This document shows, in pieces, positions 1 to 10,506 of a stretch of DNA of 54,087 nucleotides. A model generated the notes under the pieces. The model was not told where the DNA came from. It searched no databases and saw nothing but the letters and a program-made list of their open reading frames with translations. The stretch comes from Nemertoderma westbladi (taxonomy: Eukaryota > Xenacoelomorpha > Nemertodermatida > Nemertodermatidae), in NCBI GenBank assembly GCA_032718475.1, contig JAUCBJ010006779.1, forward strand, positions 1 through 54,087, written 5' to 3'. The first letter of the stretch is position 1, and every line of letters starts with the position of its first letter. A program made the translations under genes and the position numbers.

Positions 1-245
1 TACAGAAATTTATTAAACATTTAGAAGAGAATGATGAAAATAAAGAAGAGATATTTAGGCAAATATTAGTAAACAAAAATCAAATGCGGAAATTTATTAA
101 TCAAATGGAAGAAAATGAAGAAAATAGAGAAGAGATATTAAGACAGGTCCTGGTAAATAAAAGTAAATTATTGAAAATTAATGACCAATTGCATAAAATT
201 AAGAAACAGTTTGTTAATGAGGAAGATGAAAGTAAAGAAAATTAA
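1..245 (+). pseudogene. Partial inverted copy of the coiled-coil C-terminus
   Basis: The plus strand opens with codons for QKFIKHLEENDENKEE and continues through the QILVNKNQMRKFINQMEE and LKIND segments to a TAA after DESKEN. It is the mirror of the gene end at 1790-1431 and is cut by the window edge. Confidence 0.6.
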
Positions 246-805
246 CCAGCTTTTACTTACTTTCGAAGACCTATGATAAAAACACTCTCGTACAGTATAT
301 GCCCGCGCAGGAGGACACTATTGACATTTGTTTGTTTCAGTTCCTTTCATAATAGTATTAGGACTATTTATCCATAACAATTATATTAGTATTAGGAGTA
401 TGTATCCATAATTATTATATTAGTATTATCAATGTATTTACCCACAATATTTATTACTATTAGGTCTATTTATTCAAGAAATTATGTTTTTTATAATATA
501 TTTTGGAAAATTAGTCGACTAAGTCATAATTTTTAAAACTTTAAATAAGGGTTAAGTTATTTTGTAAAGTTAAGAAGAGTGAACCAACAGAGGCAACCTG
601 AAGTCTAAACTATTGGCCTTTACTCATAAGACAGCGCATTAACTCCCAAGGTTGCATACTATCACTAGCTGGGATAGTCAAAGCTAGTGTATACTAGAGT
701 CAGCCAAGAGCTGGGAAAAAGAATAATGCTCTTCTAGGGTTCGAACTCACGACGTTCTAATTAGAAAAGTAAGCAAATGATCAGCTTGAAGTCCTTAGAC
801 CCTTA

Positions 806-1000
806 ATCTGTGCCTCAGTGAGGCATAGTCTGTGCCTCAGTGAGGCATAGTCTGTGCCTCAGTACCTCAGTGAGGCATAGTCTGTGCCTCAGTACCTCAG
901 TGAGGCATAGTCTGTGCCTCAGTACCTCAGTGAGGCATAGTCTGTGCCTCAGTGAGGCATAGTATGTGCCTCTGTGCCTCAGTGAGGCATATTCTATGCA
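806..1000. repeat. Tandem palindromic repeat at the centre of the inverted repeat
   Basis: About nine units contain GTGCCTCAGTGAGGCATAGTCT or a shortened CAGTACCTCAGTGAGG form. TGCCTCAGTGAGGCA is itself a 7-bp-arm palindrome around a single base, so each unit can form a small hairpin. Confidence 0.85.
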
Positions 1001-1430
1001 TTCTATGAGTTCAAACCCTAGAAGAGCATTATTCTTTTTCCTAGCTCTTGGCTGACTCTAGTGTACACTAGCTTTGACTCTCCCAGCTATAGTGATAGTA
1101 TGCAACCTTGGGAGTTAATGCACTGTCTTATGAGTAAAGGCCAATAGATTAGACTTCAGGTTGCCTCTGTTGGTTCACTCTTCTTAACTTTACAAAATAA
1201 CTCAACCCTTATTTAAAGTTTTAGAAATTATGACTTAGTCAACTAATTTTCCAAAATATATTATAAAAAACATAATTTCTTGAATAAATAGACCTAATAG
1301 TCATATATATTGTGGGTAAATACATTTATAATACTAATATAATAATTATGGATAAATACTCCTAATACTAATATAATTGTTATGGATAAAGTCCTAATAC
1401 TATTATGAAAGGAACTCAAATAAACAAATG

Positions 1431-2759
1431 TCAATAGTGCCCTCCTGCGCGGGCATATACTGTATGAGAGTTGTTTATCATGGGTCTTCGAAAATAAGTA
1501 AAAGCTGGTTGATTTTCTTTACTTTCATCTTCCTCATTAACCAACTGTTTCTTAATTTTATTCAATTGTTGATTAATTTTCAATAATTTACTTTTATTTC
1601 CAAGGACCTGTCTTAATATCTCTTCTCTATTTTCTTCATTTTCTTCCATTTGATTAATAAATTTCCGCATTTGATTTTTGTTTACTAATATTTGCCTCAA
1701 TATCTCTTCTTTATTTTCATCACTCTCTTCTAAATGTTTAATAAATTTCTGTAATTTAATTTTACTTCCTAGAACTTGGGTAAATGTCACCTCTTTATTT
1801 CTTCATTTTCCTTCAAATGTTTAATAATTTTCCGCAATTTATTCTTATTTCCAAGTAATTGTCTCAATATTTCCTTATTATTATCATTTTCATCCTCTTC
1901 TTAACTTTCCTGATCTTCACTTTCTTCATCTTCTTCTTCATCACTTTCCTTATTTTCTTCGTCCTCTTCCTGACCTTCACTTTCTTCATCCTCTTTCTGA
2001 ACTTCACTTTCTTCATCCTCTTTCCCACCTTCACTTTCTTCATCCTCTTCCTGTTCTTCACTTTCTACATTCTCTTCCTGACCTTCGCTTTCTTCACCGT
2101 CTTCCTGACCTTCACTTTCTTCGTCCTCTTCCTGACCTTTGCTTTCTTCACCCTTTCTTCCCTTCATCCTCTTCCCCCCCCCACCTTCACTTTCGTCATC
2201 CTCTTCCTGTTCTTCTCTTTCTTCATCCGTTTCCTGTTCTTCACTTTCTTCATTCTCGTCCTGACCTTCGCTTACTTCACCCTCTTCCTGACCTTCACTT
2301 TCTTCATCCTCTTCCTGACCTTTGCTTTCTTCACCCTCTTCCTGACCTTCACTTTCTTCGTCCTCTTCCTGACCTTCACTTACTTCGTTCTTAACTCAAC
2401 CTCACTCTCTTCAACTTCATCCTGACCCTCATTATTCTCATTCTCCATCTCATTGTCCTCTTCTTCTTCATCTTTCTCACTCAAATTTTCTTCATTTTCT
2501 AAAGGTAACTCTGTTTTTGTATCCCTTTCAAAATATTCATAACTTTATGAAATTTATTTTCCATTGTCTGTTTTATCTTAAATATATCACACTTGTCTCT
2601 CTTTTTCTTTTCATCTTCACTGAAAATATCTTCAGATTTTTTAAACTTCTTTGGTAACGGATCCATTAGTTTATCCTTTCTATGTCTTTCCATATGACGA
2701 GATAGATTGTCTTGTCTCATTTCTTTATTACAAACCAAACATCTTTCATCTCTATGCAT
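1431..2759 (-). pseudogene. Frameshifted gene: C2H2 zinc finger, acidic repeats, coiled coil
   Basis: An ATG at 2759 starts MHRDERCLVCNKEM with a C-x2-C-x11-H-x3-H finger, then a Lys/Glu-rich segment. The frame stops at 2499, but a -1 shift at an A5 run near 2520 continues into Glu/Asp-rich sequence made of nine-residue repeats (EGQEEDEES-like). More shifts occur around 2400 and at a G7 run near 2175. The last part, 1790-1431, is back in the first frame and encodes two coiled-coil repeats (EEILRQ, NKNQMRKFINQMEE) ending in VYARAGGHY. Breaks at homopolymers could be assembly errors, introns or decay. A partial second copy of the end lies on the plus strand at 1-245. The function is unknown. 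A transposon-derived zinc-finger protein is possible. Confidence 0.5.
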
Positions 2760-3746
2760 TATATAGCAATGTCAATTGATATTATGAATTTTCGCTGAAT
2801 GATTTTACAAAATTTTAAATAAATAAAACTTTTATGAAAATAAATAAAACTTTTAAAAATAAAAATTAGAGAATGAATGGGAATGCGGTGAATGGGGGCT
2901 ATTATAGAGGGAGACTAGAATGGAGTTGTGAAAGAAGAATAATCTATTGCAAACCAGATGTTTATTGTAATTTTCTCAGGTGATTTGACAATGGTCGTAT
3001 GGTGTGTAATTAATGGTTGCAGTTGGCCTATGTGCGATTCGGGGTAAATGCTGGCGCGTAAGACGTAAACCTTTGGTTTCCAATCTTACATAATAGCAAA
3101 GCTGGAGGTTTAAATAATTTTCAATTCGTGCAAGCCCCATGTTGACATACAGTATAACCCAACATTGGATTCTATGGGATTAGTCATCCTACGTCTAATA
3201 AGAGCCAAGACCAACATGTAAGGGTAAATTATGTTTTGGGCCGTTTTGAGCCACAGCTCGATGCAACCCCCACCTACGCATTGACATACAGTATAGGATT
3301 CAAAGGGATTAATCTCGCTACGTTTAATAAGGGCCCAACAGTCTCAGATTATTGGGGGAATGAGCTAGGGCCAAACTGGCCCACGTATTTTCCTGTGAGG
3401 GTAAATTATGTTTTGGGCCCCGCCGCGTCTTTTTATTACATTCTATCATTCTACTGTATGACAAAAATAATACAAATGTACTGTATATTGTATTATTGTT
3501 CCTATTGTATTGTATATTTTATCTACTGTACCTACTGTAGTACTATCTATTCATTGCGCATCCCCTATCTGATTGATTTGTGTCAATTTAAATTGCTTTT
3601 GGCAACATTATTTGATACAAATCGATCGATTAAGCAATTAATTATTTGTTTAATCGACCAATTAATTAATTAATTAATGACCTACTTAACACCTAAGTTG
3701 CGAAGTGGGTCCAACTGTCGCAGAAGTAGGGTAAACCATTACTACT
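2760..3746. other. No gene seen; imperfect direct duplication
   Basis: Two related stretches (about 3139-3251 and 3278-3425) share TTGACATACAGTATA, CTACGT[CT]TAATAAG and GGGTAAATTATGTTTTGGGC. The frames here are short and look non-coding. Confidence 0.5.
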
Positions 3747-3887
3747 GTCATGGGCTGTCCACCATGTTTATTCATCCCATGAGGCCGCCAAAGCACAAGA
3801 TTATGCACTGGCTGGTCCTCACGGCGAAAGTAAAGTCCTGTAAAGCGGAGGCGGCTTTGTTCTGGTTCCAAGCTTGGGGGAACCAAG
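3747..3887 (-). mobile_element. LINE 3' fragment
   Basis: It matches the 3' coding end of the LINEs at 29.5 and 49.1 kb (plus-strand phrases CATGGGCTGTCCACCATG and GCACTGGCTGGTCCTCACGG) with several substitutions. It is a short, decayed scrap. Confidence 0.85.
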
Positions 3888-4143
3888 ATGAAAAAAATGG
3901 CATCAATGAACCCAGCGAGAACCTCTATCCTGAAGCTTTTTCTTAAAATTTTCATTTTTAGTGAATTTCGCAGGGGAAATTTTACTAGGAAAATATCCAG
4001 AATGGATATGGTTAAATATCTAGTTACGTCCTACGTCCCTTTAGATACACTGACTGGCGACAGTTGGGCGATAGAGTAGTGCGGGTGACTACACTTACAC
4101 CAATCTATTCATATTATTAATAATAATTAAGACCAAATGGAGA

Positions 4144-6680
4144 TTACATATTAAACCATCCCAAACCTAAAATACAAAATGGTGGTAACTCCTTACCATT
4201 GGCATTACTTGAAATGCAGCAGGTTAGTGGCAACGATATCCCATATGGAATGTAATTAATCCAAGTTGTGGAATCCGAATCCTTAGTCAGTTGATTCACA
4301 CCTTCGATTACTAAACAAATAGCGTTTGGTAGAGACACTCCGTATGGTTGATAACTTAACCAGACAGTTCGATTCTGGGAAGTTTCCAATAATATTTTAG
4401 AACATAATGAATTAGGTAGATCCACTCCGTATGGTTGATAACTTAACCAGACAGTTCGATTCTGGTAATCTTCCAATACTATTTTAGAACATAATGAATT
4501 AGGTAGATCCACTCCGTATGGTTGATAACTTAACCAGACAGTTCGATTCTGGTAATCTTCCAATAATATTTTAGAACATAATGAATTAGGTAGAGACACT
4601 CCGTATGGTTGATAACTTAACCAGACAGTTCGATTCTGGTAATCTTCCAATACTATTTTAGAACATAATGAATTAGGTAGAGACACTCCGTATGGTTGAT
4701 AACTTAACCAGACAGTTCGATTCTGGTAATCTTCCAATACTATTTTAGAACATAATGAATTAGGTAGAGACACTCCGTATGGTTGATAACTTAACCAGAC
4801 AGTTCGATTCTGGTAATCTTCCAATAATATTTTAGAACATAATGAATTAGGTAGAGACACTCCGTATGGTTGATAACTTAACCAGACAGTTCGATTCTGG
4901 TAATCTTCCAATAATATTTTAGAACATAATGAATTAGGTAGAGACACTCCGTATGGTTGATAACTTAACCAGACAGTTCGATTCTGGTAATCTTCCAATA
5001 ATATTTTAGAACATAATGAATTAGGTAGAGACACTCCGTATGGTTGATAACTTAACCAGACAGTTCGATTCTGGTAATCTTCCAATACTATTTTAGAACA
5101 TAATGAATTAGGTAGAGACACTCCGTATGGTTGATAACTTAACCAGACAGTTCGATTCTGGTAATCTTCCAATACTATTTTAGAACATAATGAATTAGGT
5201 AGAGACACTCCGTATGGTTGATAACTTAACCAGACAGTTCGATTCTGGTAATCTTCCAATAATATTTTAGAACATAATGAATTAGGTAGAGACACTCCGT
5301 ATGGTTGATAACTTAACCAGACAGTTCGATTCTGGTAATCTTCCAATACTATTTTAGAACATAATGAATTAGGTAGAGACACTCCGTATGGTTGATAACT
5401 TAACCAGACAGTTCGATTCTGGTAATCTTCCAATACTATTTTAGAACATAATGAATTAGGTAGAGACACTCCGTATGGTTGATAACTTAACCAGACAGTT
5501 CGATTCTGGTAATCTTCCAATACTATTTTAGAACATAATGAATTAGGTAGAGACACTCCGTATGGTTGATAACTTAACCAGACAGTTCGATTCTGGTAAT
5601 CTTCCAATACAATTTTAGAACATAATGAATTAGGTAGAGACACTCCGTATGGTTGATAACTTAACCAGACAGTTCGATTCTGGTAATCTTCCAATACTAT
5701 TTTAGAACATAATGAATTAGGTAGAGACACTCCGTATGGTTGATAACTTAACCAGACAGTTCGATTCTGGTAATCTTCCAATACTATTTTAGAACATAAT
5801 GAATTAGGTAGAGACACTCCGTATGGTTGATAACTTAACCAGAAAGTTCGATTCTGGTAATCTTCCAATACTATTTTAGAACATAATGAATTAGGTAGAG
5901 ACACTCCGTATGGTTGATAACTTAACCAGACAGTTCGATTCTGGTAATCTTCCAATACTATTTTAGAACAAAATGAATTAGGTAGAGACACTCCGTATGG
6001 TTGATAACTTAACCAGACAGTTCGATTCTGGGAAGTTTCCAATAATATTTTAGAACAAAATGAATTAGGTAGAGACACTCCGTATGGTTGATAACTTAAC
6101 CAGACAGTTCGATTCTGGTAATCTTCCAACAATATTTTAGAACAAAATGAATTAGGTAGAGAAACTCCGTATGGTTGATAACTTAACCAGACAGTTCGAT
6201 TCTGGGAAGTTTCCAATAATATTTTAGAACATAATGAATTAGGTAGAGACACTCCGTATGGTTGATAACTTAACCAGACAGTTTGCCTCGGATAGGGTTC
6301 ATAATAAACCGCAGCAGTTGGAAAGTAAGCTTCCGGACAATATAGATTGGGTAATGGAACACCGTAAGGCCGATATGTAATCCATTCTGTCCGCCAGTTG
6401 TAAAACGATAATGTAGATAATAGATCAATGATAGTAGGAACCCTGTCGAGGTATTCTATTGGTTTCCCGGTAATATAAGGAAGACTTCGTCCATCTGGGT
6501 CTACTGTAATCGGTTTACTTTCAATAACATGGGGGTCAGTGTCTTTCGATTTATCATCTGTGATAACAACATCACATATCGAATCGGTTTGTATTCTATG
6601 GACTGTCGGTTGATGACACGTTTCTAAATATGCGTGGAAACCATACGGGGGGCATCTAACCCATGTCGGCAGATGCGAAA
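4144..6680 (-). CDS. MIA-like gene exon 5: about 22-23 tandem 29-residue WLSYQPYG repeats
   Basis: The acceptor is ATTATTTTCCAG with AG at 6682-6681, preceded by a long pyrimidine tract. The exon begins with two bases, fitting the one base left by exon 4, and runs 844 codons to a TAA at 4144. The head has degenerate units (WVRCPPYGF, then WITYRPYGVPLPN). Next come about 22-23 near-identical units with core WLSYQPYGVSLPNS, one Cys (LCSKI or FCSKI), a variable ILLETSQ or IVLEDYQ end, and NRT, an N-glycosylation sequon spanning each repeat junction. A last divergent unit (WINYIPYGISLP, then CC) precedes the end. Substitutions are mostly silent or conservative and no unit has a stop, so it looks maintained as protein. 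If unspliced, an ATG at 6696 could start a shorter frame, but no signal peptide would then be present. The repeat matches no family I know. Confidence 0.68.
4331..6290. repeat. 87-bp tandem repeat, about 22.5 copies
   Basis: The unit includes CACTCCGTATGGTTGATAAC and CAGACAGTTCGATTCTGG. Copies are nearly identical in the middle and diverge at both ends, as expected for expansion by unequal exchange. It is the DNA counterpart of the 29-residue repeats in MIA-like exon 5. Confidence 0.95.
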
Positions 6681-6769
6681 CTGGAAAATAATGCATAGGT
6701 TCAATTCATTCATTAAATCGAAATCTCCGAGAGAGAGAGATAGAGAGAGTGGGGGGGGGGGGGGGGGGG
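6681..6769 (-). promoter_or_regulatory. Polypyrimidine tract and acceptor of the last MIA-like intron
   Basis: On the minus strand, 19 C residues (6769-6751) run into a CT-rich stretch and then TTATTTTCCAG at 6691-6681. This is a plausible 3' splice site. The plus strand shows it as a G19 tract plus GAGAGA repeats. Confidence 0.55.
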
Positions 6770-7217
6770 TCCAATCGATAGATGTAGAATATGGCGCCAG
6801 ATGCGGTAATATATCGGCGTTGTTGTAATCAGACGCAAATAAAAGTGATCGCATTAAATAACAAACACCGTGGAAGAAACATACTACAGCGGCGTTTAAC
6901 AAATTATCATTATTCATGCAAAATTAGTTCAGCGCGGGTCCCAGCACCAAATATTAAAATAGTTCGCAGTATAAGAGCTTCAGCCGTCATCACTGTGGGT
7001 GTAAAGTTGAACATGCAGGGTATAGCTGGGTCGCAGCATAGGAATAGGGTTTATATAATATGTAGGAAATAAGAAAGGTAAACCCATGTACAGGAGGAGG
7101 AGATATAAATAAAATAATTCAGGGTAAATATCGCATAGAAATAAACACCGTTGTAACCATTCAGAAATCCATAACAATAAATAAAATCCGTTAAGAAAGA
7201 ACTGGGATAAGAATAAC

Positions 7218-9777
7218 CTGCACCAATTAATTTCCATTTAGACGCAATATAATTTTTCAAACCTCCTTGATTGTGTGTGGTAACTGCTTGGTCGGTGGTG
7301 GTGGCAGGGTTGTCTGTGGTGGCGGGACTGTCTGTAATTCGGGGGCCGGTGGCTGGGACAGTATCAGTGGCTTTACTGTCTGTAGTTTTGGGGTCGATCA
7401 CTGGGATAGTATCAGTGGCTGTACTGTCTGTGGTGGCGGGACTGTCTGTAATTCGGGGGCCGGTGGCTGGGACAGTATCAGTGGCTGTACTGTCTGTGGT
7501 GGCGGGACTGTCTGTAATTCGGGGGCCGGTGGCTGGGACAGTATCAGTGGCTGTACTGTCGGTGGTGGCGGGAATGTCTGTAGTTTTGGGGTCGGTGGCT
7601 GGGACAGTATCAGTGGCTGTACTGTCTGTGGTGGCGGGAATGTCTGTAGTTTTGGGGTCGGTGGCTGGGACAGTATCAGTGGCTGTAATGTCTGTGGTGG
7701 TTTTGGGGTCCATGGCTGGGACAGGGTCGGTAGCTGTACTGTCTGTGGTGGCGGGAATGTCTGTAGTTTTGGGGTCGGTGGGTGGGACATTATCAGTGGC
7801 TGTAATGTCTGTGGTGGTTTTGGGGTCGGTGGCTGGGACAGGGTCGGTAGGTGTACTGCATGTGGGGGCGGGACTGTCTGTAGTTTTGGGGTTAGTGGCT
7901 GGGACAGTGCCAGTGGCGGTACTGTCTGTGGTGGCTGTACTGTCTGTGGTGGCGGGACTGTCTGTAGTTTTGGGGTCGGTGGCTGGGACAGGGTCGGTAG
8001 CTGTACTGTCTGTGGTGGCGGGAATGTGTGTAGTTTTGGGGTCGGTGGCTGGGACAGTATCAGTGGCTGTAATGTCTGTGGTGGTTTTGGGGTCCATGGT
8101 TGGGACAGGGTCGGTAGCTGTACTGTCTGTGGTGGCGGGACTGTCTGTAGTTTTGGGGTGAGTGGCTGGGACAGGGTCGGTGGCTGGGACAGGGTCGGTA
8201 GGCTGTACTGTCTGTGGTGGCGGGACTGTCTGTAGTTTTGGGGTCGGTGGCTGGGACAGGGTCGGTGGCTGTACTATCTGTGGTGGCGGGACTGTCTGTG
8301 GTTTTGGGGTCGGTGGCTGGGACAGGGTCGGTAGGTGTACTGTCTGTGGGGGCGGGACTGTCTGTAGTTTTGGGGTTAGTGGCTGGGACAGGGTCGGTGG
8401 CTGTACTATCTGTGGTGGCGGGACTGTCTGTAGTTTTGGGGTCGGTGGCTGTACTATCTGTGGTGGCGGGACTGTCTGTAGTTTTGGTGTCGGTGTCTGG
8501 GTCAGTGTTTGTGTCTTTGACAGGGTCGGTGGCTGTACTATCTGTGGTGGCGGGACTGTCTGTGGTTTTGGGGTCGGTGGCTGGGTCAGTGTTTGTGTCT
8601 TTGACAGGGTCGGTGGCTGTACTATCTGTGGTGGCGGGACTGTCTGTCGTTTTGTGGTCGGTGCCTGGGTCAGTGTCGGTGTCTGGGTCAGTGTCGGTGG
8701 CTGGGACAGGGTCGTTATCTGTACTGTCTGTGGGGGCGGGACTGTCTGTAGTTTTGGGGTCGGTGCCTGGGTCAGTGTTTGTGTCTGGGGCAGGGTCGGT
8801 GGCTGCACTATCTGTGGTGGCGGGACGGTCTGTAGTTTTGGGGTAGGTGTCTGGGACAGGGTCGGTAGCTCCACTATCTGTGGTGGCGGGACTGTCTGTA
8901 GTTTTGTGGTCGGTGCCTGGGTCAGTGTCGGTGTCTGGGACAGGGTCGTTAGCTGTACTGTCTGTGGGGGCGGGAATGTCTGTGGTTTTGGGGTCGTTGG
9001 CTGGGACAGGGTCGGTGCCTGGGTCAGTGTCGGTGGCTGGGACAGGGTCGGTGGCTGCACTATCTGTGGTGGCGGGACGGACTGTAGTTTTGGGGTAGGT
9101 GTCTGGGACAGGGTCGGTGGCTGTACTATCTGTGGTGGCGGGACTGTCTGTAGTTTTGTGGTCGGTGCCTGGGTCAGTGTCGGTGTCTGGGTCAGTGTCG
9201 GTGGCTGGGACAGGGTCGTTAGCTGTACTGTCTGTGGGGGCGGGAATGTCTGTGGTTTTGGGGTCGTTGGCTGGGACAGGGTCGGTGCCTGGGTCAGTGT
9301 CGGTGGCTGGGACATGGTCGTTAGCTGTACTGTCTGTGGGGGCGGGACTGTCTGTAGTTTTGTGGTCGGTGCCTGGGTCAGTGTCTGGGTCAGTGTCGGT
9401 GGCTGGGACAGGGTCGTTAGCTGTACTGTCTGTGGGGGCGGGAATGTCTGTGGTTTTGGGGTCGTTGGCTGGGACAGGGTCGGTGCCTGGGTCAGTGTCT
9501 GTGGCTGGGACAGGGTCGGTAGCTGTACTGTCTGTGGTGGCGGGACTGTCTATTGTTCCGGGGTCGGTGGCAAGCTCGGTGTGGTCGGTGGCAGGCTCGG
9601 GGTGGTCGGTGGCGTTGCCTATGGTAACAGGGTCAGGGATGTTTGCGGGATCGTTATCTGATATGGTCGACTCGATAACGGTACTTATAGTCTCTTCATC
9701 ATCGATCTCTTGCTCGTCTTCTTCTAGATATTCACTCTCAATCACTCCCTCTAAAGTTCTCCATAAGTCGCCTTCCC
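7218..9777 (-). CDS. MIA-like gene exon 4: acidic linker and Thr/Pro/Asp mucin-like repeats, with a 1-bp frameshift
   Basis: The reading frame enters at 9777 (weak acceptor TATGAAG) with two bases that complete the codon from exon 3. About 35 residues follow, very rich in Glu and Asp (YLEEDEQEIDDEE), then about 800 residues of imperfect repeats around DPVPATDPKTTDSPATTDST, low in aromatic residues and potentially heavily O-glycosylated. One extra G near 8200 (GGTAGGC where sister repeats read GGTAGC) moves the frame. Downstream the same repeat continues to NQGGLKNYIASKWKLIGA and a CAG|GTTATT donor at 7217. Discounting that base, the exon length fits the phases on both sides. No ATG suits a separate gene: an in-frame TAA lies upstream at the exon edge. 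The frameshift could be an assembly error in the repeat or a real lesion. The opposite-strand Gly/Val/Cys-rich frames are shadows. Confidence 0.72.
7267..9560. repeat. Coding minisatellite (about 66-bp and related units) in MIA-like exon 4
   Basis: Variants of a unit containing CTGTACTGTCTGTGGTGGCG and GGTCGGTGGCTGGGACAGGG recur across 2.3 kb. Unit lengths vary in multiples of three except at the extra G near 8200. The strong strand asymmetry (G/T on plus) makes long open frames on both strands. Confidence 0.85.
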
Positions 9778-10349
9778 CTTCATATTAATATAAACGCGAA
9801 TTTAGTTGCCATTAAAGATCAGAATAACTAATATGTGCGAAGTAGGAATACATTACAGAGAAGAGAATTATAACTAACTTAAAATAAACAACTTATATTG
9901 TCCGGGTCGCAATTGTCCGGATATACTGTATATTTATATATTTGTACTTATTTTGATTACTGTAGCTACATTTTAACAAATACGTAGGGAGATGTTGACC
10001 CCACATTATTATTAATGTTATATTTTATATTAATTGTACTGTAATTACTGTAGCTATATTTAATTTACTGTACCCAGATTTTAACATAGGGAGCTAGCAA
10101 GTTAGGGCGCTAGTCCCAACTCCGGGTAAAATAAATATTTCATTTTATTTCACAATAGCGAATACCCCCCCCCCCCCCCCCCCCCCATAGCAGTGTGATA
10201 TTGCCCAATTCGAAATATAAGTTTGAATACAATAGTTTGACAGTAAACCCATTAACGAGCATCACTCATCAAATATTCCACAAACCAACCGACAAGCCAC
10301 ATAATGTCAGTAGAATCAATAGACCGATTCCATCAATATTGAAACTAAC
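9778..10349 (-). other. Intron 3 of the MIA-like gene
   Basis: AT-rich sequence without coding signal, holding a C22 tract at 10165-10186 and short repeats around TACTGTA. Confidence 0.6.
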
Positions 10350-10506
10350 CTATTCGATAATATGGCCCCTTAGCGGACGATTCAGGAAGTTCTTTCAGAA
10401 ACGGTTCAGTCGGTATAAATTCAGATGGGAAAGTCACGTAGTAATCGGTTTCCTTGACAACTCTCTTATCAAAATATCCGCGGTATATTCTGCCATCGCG
10501 AATTAC
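10350..10506 (-). CDS. MIA-like gene exon 3: C-terminal half of the SH3 domain
   Basis: The acceptor is TTAATCTTAG (AG at 10508-10507) and the donor CGAATAG|GTTAGT. The exon starts in phase 0 and ends with one extra base. It encodes 52 residues beginning VIRDGRIYRGYFDKRVVKE, then ETDYYVTFPSEF and IPTEPFLKELPESSAKG. GYFxxxxVxE matches the GYFP-S/K-x-[IL]-V-x-E end of MIA/TANGO1 SH3 domains, completing the fold begun in exon 2. Neither SH3 exon holds the second disulfide pair known in human MIA, a paired loss. The opposite strand is also open here (10195-10533), which I take as a shadow. Confidence 0.82.

Larger units (their letters stand above)
1..1763. repeat. Long inverted repeat (arms about 0.75 kb) with tandem palindromic spacer
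   Basis: Positions 1-755 are the reverse complement, with small indels and substitutions, of about 1009-1753. Base 1 pairs near 1753, so the left arm continues beyond the window. The arms share the coiled-coil end of the minus-strand gene and AT-rich DNA, including ATAATTGTTATGGATAA-like repeats. The divergence between arms argues against a simple assembly fold-back. Confidence 0.9.

Noticed and set aside
1859-2425. Plus-strand Phe/Leu-rich hydrophobic ORF
   Set aside because: It is antisense to the Glu/Asp-rich repeat and has no other support.
7267-9788. Long plus-strand Gly/Val/Cys-rich and Ser/Val-rich ORFs
   Set aside because: They are antisense shadows of the Thr/Pro/Asp repeats. The minus strand has the phase-consistent exon.
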